Shown: positions 6,597 through 14,539 of the stretch, in pieces
Position numbering within the stretch: the first letter of the stretch is position 1
How the letters are laid out: the number at the start of each line of letters is the position of its first letter
Source: Candidatus Competibacter denitrificans Run_A_D11
GTDB taxonomy: Bacteria; Pseudomonadota; Gammaproteobacteria; Competibacterales; Competibacteraceae
Assembly (NCBI RefSeq): GCF_001051235.1
Contig: NZ_CBTJ020000042.1
Span: forward strand, 1-64,000
Reading direction: 5' to 3'
Length of the DNA stretch: 64,000 bases
Translations under genes and position numbers: made by a program
The notes under the pieces: model-generated
Database searches by the model: none
Told to the model about the DNA's origin: nothing
The model's input: the letters and a program-made list of their open reading frames with translations, nothing else

Positions 6597-8981
6597 ATGG
6601 TGATTCCGCCGCTGGCTGTTAAAGCGAAATCGTTGATTCGCTGGATCGCATTGGATGGCCGATGGGGGCTGTTTGCGCTCTGGTTTCTGCCGGTGTTGGG
6701 GATTTTGTGGACGGCAGGGGGGTCGCCAAACTGGCTGGAGCTACGGCTATTACGGGTCACCTTAGCGCCTGGCCAGGCTCTCACGCTAGGACGCGACACG
6801 TTGCAAGCCCCGCAAGCGGATAGCGAACAGCTCCTATTGCGTCGTGATATGACCGGTAGCTGGTTGCTGAGAAACCTGTCCGCCGGCAGCCCGGTCTGGT
6901 GGCGACCGGCGTATGAGGCCCAATCACGACCCATTCGGCAATGGCCACTGACAGCGGGCACTTCATTTACGGTAGGCGCACACACCGTGGCGGTGCTGGC
7001 TGCGGAAAAAAATCGTTTAATCCTGCGCCAGGGGGGGTGGCTTTGGCAGTACAACGGCTGGCACCTCCAGCGGGATGATCGGTTTTTGCCAGAATGCCGC
7101 CAGGGTTGGCGCGACCGTTTGCGCGGATGGCTCGCTACGGTGGGGTTGTCGTTGGGGTTGACTCGGCGGCCGCTACGTTTGGGGGGTGGCGTGTATTGCG
7201 CGGATCGGTTGGGGTTGGTTGATATACCCATTGATACCGCCGAAATTCAGCCAACGGGTATGGGATTCAGTCTGCGCCTGGGTGGCGCCGGGCAGCCGGA
7301 TGGCCCGCCAGTCACGGTGGCTACCGGCACTGCCGCTGCTGTGCCCTTATGGCGTCATTCAGTGCCGTTGACTGCCGGTGATGGCTTGGCGGTCGGCCGC
7401 ACTCAGTATCGGGTGCTTGAGGCCGGATCGGCTCTTTTGTTGGCACCGGTGGCCCGTGTCCAGCGCCACTTGGTCGGGGTACAGTTGCCCGCTCTGCCGC
7501 CGACGGTATCGGTGGCTTGGGGTGGGCCGGCTTGGTTGTGGCCGGCCGAACCGTGGGTGAGCATGCAGCGGTTTGGTTGGATGGTGGCGTTGTTGTTTGG
7601 GGTGGTTGGGTTGTGTTATTGGCGTCGGCTCGTTCTCCGAGCGTCAGAACGCATAGCGATAGGCTTGGCACTGGGCAGCCTATGCCTTGGGCTGTATGTT
7701 CAAGTGTTGGTGGTGCCGATTTTATGGCCCTATTTAATCACCTGGCCGGCGCTGTTAGTCTGGTTGCACACGGTGCGCTCACGATGGAGCCTTGGCTTGC
7801 TGGCTGTGCTGGCTTTATTGCTGGGCGGTGGGCTGATGGCTTTGTTGCAGTTGGGAGCGGGGGTTGAGGAAAGCGGCTGGCACCGCTATGGGAGCAGCGC
7901 TGCGGCGCTGGCCGGCGCTTTCGGCTGGTTGAGCTGGGCTGGCTGGCACGGTCGGCGCTACTGGCTACCCCCGCCCGGTTGGCTGACCGAGCGGCGGTTT
8001 AGTTGGATTTTAGGCGGGTTATGCGCCGGCTCATTGGGGTTGTTGGTGACCCAAGTGGTGGTTGGGGATGAAGGGGGTTGGGCAGGTTGGCAGCCGTTCG
8101 AGTTCAGCCAACTGGTTCTCGTCGCGGCGGCGGCGCGCGCGCTGACCTTGCGTGGCCGCTCCCCAGTGCATGGCTGGAGTTACCAGCGCGCTGTGCCTTG
8201 GCTGCATTATCTGGGGCCTCTGGGGTTGTTGGGGGCAGTCTGTAGTTTTATTTTCCTGTTCCTCCGCGACTTCTCGCCCTTCATGCTGTTGTTGTTCTGG
8301 GGTCTGGCGCTAATTTGGGCTTATTTGCGGGTGCATCCGCTGCCGCTTTGGCGCTGGTTTGGGCAGATTGCCGTCATTAGCCTGGCTTGCGCATTTGTCT
8401 GGGGATTGGCTTGGCTGCAAACCCGCCCGGAGACGCTCTCGCTGGATTTTCAAATGGACCGGATTCGGGTATGGGCGGCGCCAGAACAATATCCACATGC
8501 CGGTTACCAATTAAGACGGGCGTTGGAGGCAATTCGGGCGGGTGGTTGGACGGGAACGGTCTGGAGCGAGCCAGCCAACGGCCGGGCGATGGCGGTTCCG
8601 GTCGTGGAAAGCGATTTTGCACCGGCCTTTTTTCTGAACCGCTACGGTGGTCTGGCCGGTTTAATTCTGGCGGGCTTGCAAGCGATGCTCGTTGCGCTAT
8701 TAATCTTGATTGCTGACCGTGCCTTGGGGCGCGATTGGCCTGGCGGTTACCGACCGGGGATGTTCGGCGGGTTCGCCTATTTTACTTTGTGCAGTGGTGC
8801 CGCCCTGCTGGGGGCGCATTTTCTGATTTCCTGGGGAACCAACCTGGGTTTCTTGCCGGTGATGGGCCAGCCGATGTCGCTACTCTCGGCTGCCGGCAGT
8901 CATCTTGTATTATTTGTCTTGCCGATCATCGCGTTGGCCGTCGCGGCCGAGGAAAAGAACCATGATACCGACTCCCACTGA
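6597..8981 (+). CDS. SEDS-family (FtsW/RodA/SpoVE-like) membrane protein with extra N-terminal domain
   Basis: A 794-residue polytopic protein. After a first membrane segment (about 22-42) come roughly 270 residues of soluble sequence with a weak FHA-like look (LTLGRD, then WLLRNLS). The SEDS domain occupies about 320-785. Its landmarks follow FtsW/RodA order: QPFEFSQL at about 499, AGYQL near 635, PVVESDF with Asp673 where FtsW has its catalytic PEAHTDF Asp, and FLPVMGQP...LLSAAGS from about 752. SEDS proteins polymerise peptidoglycan from lipid II. The catalytic Asp is kept, but the usual loop DP-x-x-DP-x-G before GYQ has become AAPEQYPHA, so activity is uncertain. SEDS proteins are usually about 370-420 residues; this is twice that. 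It overlaps the next gene by 20 bp. Confidence 0.8.
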   Translation: MVIPPLAVKAKSLIRWIALDGRWGLFALWFLPVLGILWTAGGSPNWLELRLLRVTLAPGQALTLGRDTLQAPQADSEQLLLRRDMTGSWLLRNLSAGSPVWWRPAYEAQSRPIRQWPLTAGTSFTVGAHTVAVLAAEKNRLILRQGGWLWQYNGWHLQRDDRFLPECRQGWRDRLRGWLATVGLSLGLTRRPLRLGGGVYCADRLGLVDIPIDTAEIQPTGMGFSLRLGGAGQPDGPPVTVATGTAAAVPLWRHSVPLTAGDGLAVGRTQYRVLEAGSALLLAPVARVQRHLVGVQLPALPPTVSVAWGGPAWLWPAEPWVSMQRFGWMVALLFGVVGLCYWRRLVLRASERIAIGLALGSLCLGLYVQVLVVPILWPYLITWPALLVWLHTVRSRWSLGLLAVLALLLGGGLMALLQLGAGVEESGWHRYGSSAAALAGAFGWLSWAGWHGRRYWLPPPGWLTERRFSWILGGLCAGSLGLLVTQVVVGDEGGWAGWQPFEFSQLVLVAAAARALTLRGRSPVHGWSYQRAVPWLHYLGPLGLLGAVCSFIFLFLRDFSPFMLLLFWGLALIWAYLRVHPLPLWRWFGQIAVISLACAFVWGLAWLQTRPETLSLDFQMDRIRVWAAPEQYPHAGYQLRRALEAIRAGGWTGTVWSEPANGRAMAVPVVESDFAPAFFLNRYGGLAGLILAGLQAMLVALLILIADRALGRDWPGGYRPGMFGGFAYFTLCSGAALLGAHFLISWGTNLGFLPVMGQPMSLLSAAGSHLVLFVLPIIALAVAAEEKNHDTDSH

Positions 8982-10692
8982 TGCGTTGGTCGTCTCTGAT
9001 TACGTTGTTTGCGCCACCTTGCGCAAGGTACCAGACGTATTCAATGTGGAACTGCTGTGGGAGCGGGTGCGGGGTGGCCAGGAGGGAGTTTTTTTATTGG
9101 AAGCGCTGAAACGCCACCTCCGCGCGCCCTACGGGCACCACCATAAGGAAACCTGCTATAGCCATGTCGTTGCCCGCCTTCCCGAACGGGACTATCTGCG
9201 TGATGATCGACTGGACGAGGGCGCCCGTCGGGACGTATTGCTACGAGAGCTGCACCGGCTTCATCAACGGGATCTAGGCCGTCAATTGGGGGAAAACGCC
9301 ACCGTCCGTTATCGCTTGGAAGGTGATCCGGTGTTGCGAACCGGCGAGGTGCAATTTCTATTTGGTCGGGCCATTTATCTGCCGGCTGAGGACGAAGTGC
9401 CCGCGTTTCATATCCAAGCCACTGGAGAAGGGCAGAGCGATTGGCGGCAATTGGGAGTCATCTATGCAGGCCAGCGCTTGACCTTGCTAAGCGGTGACCG
9501 GCGAGCCGGTAGCTTCGCGGTGCCTGGCTGGCCGTTTCCGAATGGGGAATCGGTGTTGGTGATGCTGCGCCCCGGCCCGGTCTCATCCTTGGTGGATGTG
9601 TTGGCCGACCCGCCAGGTTGCCTCAATCTGACCGACGACGGCGAGGGTGGCTTCGTGGTGCGAGACCGCCGTAACCGCGTGTTGCGTTTGCGGGTGGTGC
9701 GCATCGCTGGGGTAGACAGCACGGTGATCCGGGAGAATCGGGTGGTTACGACGACTGTCCGGCCAAATCCAGCCATCGTCGGCGCGATAGTGGCCGAGTC
9801 GGTTGTGATACCGGAGCGGTCACCGGCTACCGCTGACATGGATTATCCCGTGACCGATCCCTGGGGGCGGCGCGAACCGGTATTGGGCTTTGCCGCCGAA
9901 TTAGGTGGCCCGTTCGAATCGGTGGCGGAATGGCCGACTCCACCACCGACGTTGCCGAAACTGTCAACGAGTCCTGAAGCGGCTGCGGTGATCCTGCAAG
10001 AACAGATGACCTGGATTCCCCAACGGCCGGCGACGGTCATCCGGGTGGCGGGTGTGGCGTTACAGCGGCTATCGACGTATGCCTCGGCCGGAATCACCGA
10101 TTGGCGCATCAGTTTTAACCGCGCCGGCGCTATGGTGGCGGGTGGCCATCCCGATACGGTGGCCTGGCTGCGGGTTGATAACATGGATCGGGTCTTCGGG
10201 GAGGTCGTCGGGTTATCAACGCCGTTGGCGTTGCCGGGTGTGTGGCGACCCCTTCCTGAACTGGAGTTGGAGCTACACGATGCGCCACCGCCGATGGATG
10301 TCCATTACGCAGGTTGGATGCTATTGCCCGCGCCGCTGGCGCTGCCGGTGCCACGCGACCGGACGGTCAGCTTCGGGCGTGGCTCGGAAGCGGACATTGC
10401 CCCTCGTTTGTTGGCCGATCCACGCTCGTTACGCTGGGATGGCAATTCACCCAAAACTGTCGGTATCAGCGCTGAGTATTTGGGTTTATCGCGCCGACAT
10501 TTGCAGTTACAGGCTCGCCAGGAGGACTGGTGGGTGCAGTTGGAAAGTCAGAATATGCCCGTTTACCGGCTGAACCCGACCGGGGATTTGCTGGATGTGC
10601 TCAGTCCGGGCGTCGATACCGCTACCACGGCCAAGCCGGGAGAATTGCTGGTGGTCGGTAGCTATGTGTTGGCGCTTGGGGAACTGGGGTGA
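8962..10692 (+). CDS. FHA-domain protein with FhaA-like N-terminus
   Basis: A 576-residue cytoplasmic protein from ATG 8962, chosen because GAGGAAAAG lies just upstream; the longer frame from 8905 lies inside the SEDS gene. The C-terminal 120 residues form a forkhead-associated phosphothreonine-binding domain: FGRGSEADI with Gly472-Arg473, and SRRHLQL with Ser510 and His513. Residues about 20-150 contain YRLEGDPVLRTGEVQF, which resembles the N-terminal domain (DUF3662) of mycobacterial FhaA, a partner of PknB and the MurJ-type machinery; this match is by eye. The middle region is unassigned. Overlap with the SEDS gene and the nearby kinase suggest it reads the kinase's phosphorylation, possibly on the SEDS protein or the kinase itself. 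The partner is inferred. Confidence 0.85.
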   Translation: MIPTPTDALVVSDYVVCATLRKVPDVFNVELLWERVRGGQEGVFLLEALKRHLRAPYGHHHKETCYSHVVARLPERDYLRDDRLDEGARRDVLLRELHRLHQRDLGRQLGENATVRYRLEGDPVLRTGEVQFLFGRAIYLPAEDEVPAFHIQATGEGQSDWRQLGVIYAGQRLTLLSGDRRAGSFAVPGWPFPNGESVLVMLRPGPVSSLVDVLADPPGCLNLTDDGEGGFVVRDRRNRVLRLRVVRIAGVDSTVIRENRVVTTTVRPNPAIVGAIVAESVVIPERSPATADMDYPVTDPWGRREPVLGFAAELGGPFESVAEWPTPPPTLPKLSTSPEAAAVILQEQMTWIPQRPATVIRVAGVALQRLSTYASAGITDWRISFNRAGAMVAGGHPDTVAWLRVDNMDRVFGEVVGLSTPLALPGVWRPLPELELELHDAPPPMDVHYAGWMLLPAPLALPVPRDRTVSFGRGSEADIAPRLLADPRSLRWDGNSPKTVGISAEYLGLSRRHLQLQARQEDWWVQLESQNMPVYRLNPTGDLLDVLSPGVDTATTAKPGELLVVGSYVLALGELG

Positions 10693-10733
10693 TCGGACGG
10701 ACTACAGGCCGCGAGGGTGCCTGGGAGGATCGG

Positions 10734-12125
10734 TTACGGTTCTTTCACCAGAGGCCGACTCTGCATCCGAGCGGGATCGAATAAGCCTGATACGATCACC
10801 TCGCTGGATGCGATGGCGAAATTGAGATTCTGCCCCTTTTTAAGCACCATGGCGGCGATGCCGATCACCGTGCCGTCCTGCAAGATTACCGGCCCACCGC
10901 TGTTGCCAGGGCTGATGGGTGCTGAAATCTGGATGTAGCGCACTCCGTCGATTTCACGTAGCCCGCTGATGACTCCCGTCGAGAAGGTGCCTTCCAGTCC
11001 GTAGGGATTACCGATGACGAACACGTCGCGGCCGATCAGATCCTGGCTGTAGGCTTCGTTAAAGATGAAGCTTTCGCCGTTTTTGAGCGAGGTGGCCAGC
11101 AGGGCTAAATCCGGCTGCTTACTGCGTTTGCGCACGCTGGCTGTCGATTCGCGTTCGCCACATTTGACGGCCAGGTTATCGGCTTTTTCGATGACGTGAT
11201 CATTGGTAATGACTAAGCCATCGGCCGATACCAGCAAGCCGCTGCCCAGATTATCGGTTTTACCATTGCGGGAAGTGACGATCAGGCACGTACGGGGAAT
11301 GCTTTGCCGGTAGATACGTTGTCCCGGATTGGCGGTGTTTGGCTCTTGCGTTGAGGCGCTGGGAGCGCTCAGCGGTATGGCGTTGTTGGGGAAGGGTTCT
11401 GTAGGGTGTGTTGCGGTTACGGCTGTATCAGCGATTGTGGGATCTGGCGGCACAGCCGAGGTTGCTGGAGAGGTTTTGGGCGCCAAGACCGGCGCGGCGG
11501 ACGGTTGCGGGGTTATGGTCGTTTTGATGGTTTGGAGCGCCTGCTGGGCACTCGCTCGCACCGCCTCGGTGGGATGGATGGTCGCTAGCTGCCGCAAGCG
11601 CTCGGTCAGTTGGGGTGGATCGCTGGCGAAGCGATAGGCGTTGGCGAAAGCCCCACCGGCCCGGCTGGCATCACCCATTTGCCCGTAGATCTCGCCCAAC
11701 CCAAGCCAAGTTATCGCGTGGGTGGGCGCCAGGGAAAGGGTATAGATCGACAAGCGTTCGGCTTCCTTAAAACGTTCTAAGCGTAGGTAGGTGCGCGCGA
11801 GTTGGCTGGCGATTTCTGGATCAGTCGGATCGGCGATGAACGCCTGCCGGAAGGTGGCCAACGCTTCCTTGAGGGCATTGCGGGTCAACTGCTCCAAACC
11901 CCGCTGTTGTAAGGGGCGAGCTTTAGCCGAGTCGCCTGCTTTAGGTCGGGGCAGATTTTCCAGTTGCTCTCGGAATGCCTGGACACCGGTTGAGTCGCTG
12001 CTGACCGCCTGAGCGATCATCTGCTGAACGTGATAATTGATGGTTTCATATGGACTGGCCGCACCAGCCGACGCGAGGTGGCTTAACCCTACCACCAACA
12101 CCAGCACAGCCCAACTAGGTTTCAT
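10734..12125 (-). CDS. Secreted TPR protein fused to an HtrA-type serine protease
   Basis: 463 residues with an N-terminal signal peptide ending in ASAGA (about 1-22). Residues 70-200 form tetratricopeptide-like helices. A Pro/Ala/Thr-rich linker runs over about 203-270. The C-terminal domain is a trypsin-like S1C protease with triad His310 (TNDHV), Asp339 (DLALL) and Ser409 (SPGNSGGP). There is no PDZ domain, unlike DegP/DegS. It should act in the periplasm. Residues 31-201 are clearly related to the TPR protein encoded immediately upstream, including YRFA and SDP/AENP landmarks, so the pair arose by duplication with gain of a protease. The two overlap by 4 bp (ATGA type). The gene is convergent with the FHA gene. 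Confidence 0.88.
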   Translation of the reverse strand: MKPSWAVLVLVVGLSHLASAGAASPYETINYHVQQMIAQAVSSDSTGVQAFREQLENLPRPKAGDSAKARPLQQRGLEQLTRNALKEALATFRQAFIADPTDPEIASQLARTYLRLERFKEAERLSIYTLSLAPTHAITWLGLGEIYGQMGDASRAGGAFANAYRFASDPPQLTERLRQLATIHPTEAVRASAQQALQTIKTTITPQPSAAPVLAPKTSPATSAVPPDPTIADTAVTATHPTEPFPNNAIPLSAPSASTQEPNTANPGQRIYRQSIPRTCLIVTSRNGKTDNLGSGLLVSADGLVITNDHVIEKADNLAVKCGERESTASVRKRSKQPDLALLATSLKNGESFIFNEAYSQDLIGRDVFVIGNPYGLEGTFSTGVISGLREIDGVRYIQISAPISPGNSGGPVILQDGTVIGIAAMVLKKGQNLNFAIASSEVIVSGLFDPARMQSRPLVKEP

Positions 12126-12835
12126 GAGGCTGCCGAGCGCTGGGCCTGGGTCGAACGAGACCGGGAGTTAAGCGGGCGGATGCCTGGATTGGTCGGCAAT
12201 GGCGGGACGATGGGGGTAGCCACGGGAAGCTTGTAGAGGCGCAGCGTGTCCAGTGCAGCATTGCGTAGGGTATCAGCCGCCTCGTTTTCCGCGATGTTGC
12301 GCAGGATTTCCTCCGCCCGCATCGGATTCTCGGCAAAACGATAGGTATTGGCCAAGGCGCCCACCGCGCGCCGGGTATCGTTTTGCAGCCCATACACCTG
12401 AGCGAGTTGAAACCAAGCCACTGCGCGGGTTGGCTCTAAGGCAAGTGTCTGCTGTAAAGCGGCTTCGGCCTCTGGCAGCCGATTGAGTTTGCGATAAGCC
12501 AAGCCTAGATAATTGAGCGCTTCGACGTTGCTGGGATCAGATTGGCTGGCTTGCCGCAAGGCGGTTAGGGCGGCATCTAGCTGATCTTGTTCCAGCAAGG
12601 CGCGTCCACGCTCGAAAGCGGCCCGCGCCCCGACAGCATCCTTGGGCTGAGGTTTGGGGCTTTGCGCCAGCACCTGCTGCGTGGCAGTGAGGCCGTGCTC
12701 ATCGTTGTTGGCTGCCAATTCAATCATCTGCTGGATGTAATAGCGATTTTGGTCGGTCGTCTGCGCACTCGCCGGTAAGACGCCCGCCCCGATGGCCAAC
12801 AACGGCACCAGGGCGACGCAAAGGGTGTTGTACAT
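12122..12835 (-). CDS. Secreted TPR-repeat protein, paralogue of the TPR-protease
   Basis: 237 residues with a signal peptide ending ASAQT (about 1-25), so periplasmic. Three to four TPR units run from about 65 to 170 (for example SNVEALNYLGLAYRKL and TRAVAWFQLAQVYGLQ). A short basic Ser/Arg-rich tail follows. It aligns along its length with residues 31-201 of the neighbouring TPR-protease: YYIQQMI versus YHVQQMI, ALANTYRFA versus AFANAYRFA. It lacks the protease domain. It may act as a scaffold or decoy for the protease; this is inference. Translation of the protease gene is probably coupled to it (4-bp overlap). Confidence 0.85.
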   Translation of the reverse strand: MYNTLCVALVPLLAIGAGVLPASAQTTDQNRYYIQQMIELAANNDEHGLTATQQVLAQSPKPQPKDAVGARAAFERGRALLEQDQLDAALTALRQASQSDPSNVEALNYLGLAYRKLNRLPEAEAALQQTLALEPTRAVAWFQLAQVYGLQNDTRRAVGALANTYRFAENPMRAEEILRNIAENEAADTLRNAALDTLRLYKLPVATPIVPPLPTNPGIRPLNSRSRSTQAQRSAAS

Positions 12836-12867
12836 GGCGTAAACCGCTGGCAGCCAATCGCCGGAGC

Positions 12868-13368
12868 TTACAACTCTTTAATCGCGTTGTACTCGCGCTC
12901 CAAGCTAAGGCGCCGCGCATTGGCTTGGGTGGCGGTCAACTGGCCCATATCGAGATCTGATTCAAACTTGCGGATGTTTTGGGCTAGTTTTTGCTGCTGC
13001 TGGTGGCGGAGTTGCGCGGTGTGCCGTTCCGTAGCCGACTTGGATCGCGCCAGTTGATCAATTCTCCTGGCCATTGCCTGATTACGGGCTTTAAGCGAGG
13101 CCAGCTCGCGCCGTTGCACAGCCACCTCGTCGGCCTTCATGCGGCGGGTACTTTCCAATGACTCGTTTTCCTCGCGCAGGGCACGTAACTCGCTCAGAGA
13201 TTGATTCCGCTCGCCGTGCAACTGCTGTTGACGAGCGTCGTAATCGCCGGATGTCAGGCCACGCACGCCACCGAAAAAACCGTCCGAATGGGGATCATTG
13301 CCGGGGTCAGTGGCGCAGCCGGCCAGTGCTAAGCCAAGACAGACGATAAAAGCGCCGAATCGTGTCAT
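12868..13368 (-). CDS. Coiled-coil lipoprotein
   Basis: 166 residues starting MTRFGAFIVCLGLALAGCAT, with a lipobox LAGC that gives a lipidated Cys17. The mature part is short low-complexity sequence (TDPGNDPHSDGFFGG) followed by about 120 residues of heptad-like, Gln/Arg/Glu-rich helix typical of a coiled coil. Asp18 after the Cys would by the E. coli rule favour inner-membrane retention, though this rule does not hold in all species; the residue after Cys here is Ala then Thr-Asp, so outer-membrane targeting is likelier. No family is recognised. It lies in the same orientation as the TPR pair and the next lipoprotein, with gaps of 33 and 65 bp, and probably belongs to the same transcript. 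Confidence 0.8.
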   Translation of the reverse strand: MTRFGAFIVCLGLALAGCATDPGNDPHSDGFFGGVRGLTSGDYDARQQQLHGERNQSLSELRALREENESLESTRRMKADEVAVQRRELASLKARNQAMARRIDQLARSKSATERHTAQLRHQQQQKLAQNIRKFESDLDMGQLTATQANARRLSLEREYNAIKEL

Positions 13369-13432
13369 GGGTTAAAAACTCCTCATGCTCGAAAGAGATC
13401 GTAGGGTAGGGTGACAGGTGAGCAGGTCGCAG

Positions 13433-14113
13433 TCAGATCGACATGCTGTCGTAGACTTTTTGCAAGTTGACGACGTTTTGCCCGGATTGCTGGCGGGTTC
13501 TTTCCAGCTTCGTCACATTGGTTTCAAGCTGTCGAGTGTACCGGTCTTGCGGCCCGCGCTGCTGCCGCGCTTCTTGGTGAACTTGCTTGGCATCCGCCAG
13601 TTGCGTTTGCGCGAGCTGATTGACTTGCTTGGCCTTAGCTAATTGCTTTTCCAGGCTGGCTTTCTGGGTGGCGAGTGACTCGCGCGTTGCCCGGCCCGCC
13701 CGATACTCGCGGGCCAACCGCGCCGATTCGCGGTCGAGTCGCGCGATCTCCCGGTCAAGGTCCTCATTCTGGGCATCCGCTTCGGCGATGAATTCTTCGT
13801 TGCGTTCGATTTCGGCGACTAGAAAATCCTCTTCGCGCGCGTACTGAGCTTTGCGGTCAGCGACTGAGCTGCCGATCCCGGCGCCGATCAAGCCACCCGC
13901 CGCCGCGCCGATCAGTGCGCCTTTGCCTTTATCGTGATCGCTGACGGCAGCACCGAGCAAACCGCCCAGTATCGCACCGACTACGGCACCCTCGGTGACG
14001 GTCCGTTGTCGATCATTGGTGACATCGCCGGCCGGGGTCGTCGCGCAACCGGATAAAATGGCGCCCACGACCATGACGGGCAAGATATTTTTTTCTAGCG
14101 ATTTGATGGGCAT
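13433..14113 (-). CDS. Glycine-zipper lipoprotein with coiled-coil domain
   Basis: 226 residues from ATG 14113, which has GGAGATC just upstream; a longer frame to 14158 lacks a ribosome site. The signal MPIKSLEKNILPVMVVGAIL ends in lipobox LSGC. Residues about 40-85 form a glycine zipper (GAVVGAILGGLLGAAV and GALIGAAAGGLIGAGIG), as in membrane-associated SlyB/OmpA-like lipoproteins. About 130 residues of charged coiled coil follow, ending with a Tyr/Thr-Arg segment. It is the first gene of a four-gene minus-strand set (lipoprotein, lipoprotein, TPR, TPR-protease) and so probably the one nearest the promoter. Its role may be to anchor or organise the periplasmic complex; not shown. Confidence 0.82.
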   Translation of the reverse strand: MPIKSLEKNILPVMVVGAILSGCATTPAGDVTNDRQRTVTEGAVVGAILGGLLGAAVSDHDKGKGALIGAAAGGLIGAGIGSSVADRKAQYAREEDFLVAEIERNEEFIAEADAQNEDLDREIARLDRESARLAREYRAGRATRESLATQKASLEKQLAKAKQVNQLAQTQLADAKQVHQEARQQRGPQDRYTRQLETNVTKLERTRQQSGQNVVNLQKVYDSMSI

Positions 14114-14539
14114 GGGGATCTCCAGGCCAGGGTGGTAAGAGATTGCATAGTGTGACAACCCACGAAAAGCTTAATTCCGTGAGACGAGAGAGCCAATCGA
14201 GCGATGACGGCTGCAAGATGCATCCTGAGATTCATGCAACGCTTTTGCTGAAGGAGCGTAAGACTGACTTATTGTAGTACCGGCAAATGAATGCTGGTGG
14301 CATTCCAGACGGCTGGGGGTGTATTGGCGCAACTGAAGACCAGTAACCTCAAAAAAAGATACACTGTTTCCAATGAGGGAGAGCAGAAAATGCCGCTGCC
14401 TGTTCGTGAATGGACGTGTAAGCTGGCCGGTGAGGTGACTCGTTAGTCCAGATTGGGCTTTCGTTAAGCGAGCATTCACGGTCAATCGCGAACTCTTTTC
14501 TTTCTCCGCTAAACCGCAAAATTCCAGTCTACTTCCAGC
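14114..14539. other. Divergent intergenic region, no gene seen
   Basis: About 425 bp between the lipoprotein operon (minus) and the caspase gene (plus). A long minus-strand frame (14171-14587) crosses it and runs into the caspase start, but it has no ribosome site or recognisable domain. Promoters for both directions are expected here; none was clear enough to place. Confidence 0.45.

Noticed and set aside
6597-8981. Initial idea that the SEDS protein lacks its catalytic Asp
   Set aside because: The Asp is retained in PVVESDF (residue 673), which aligns with the PEAHTDF motif; only the separate DP loop is altered.
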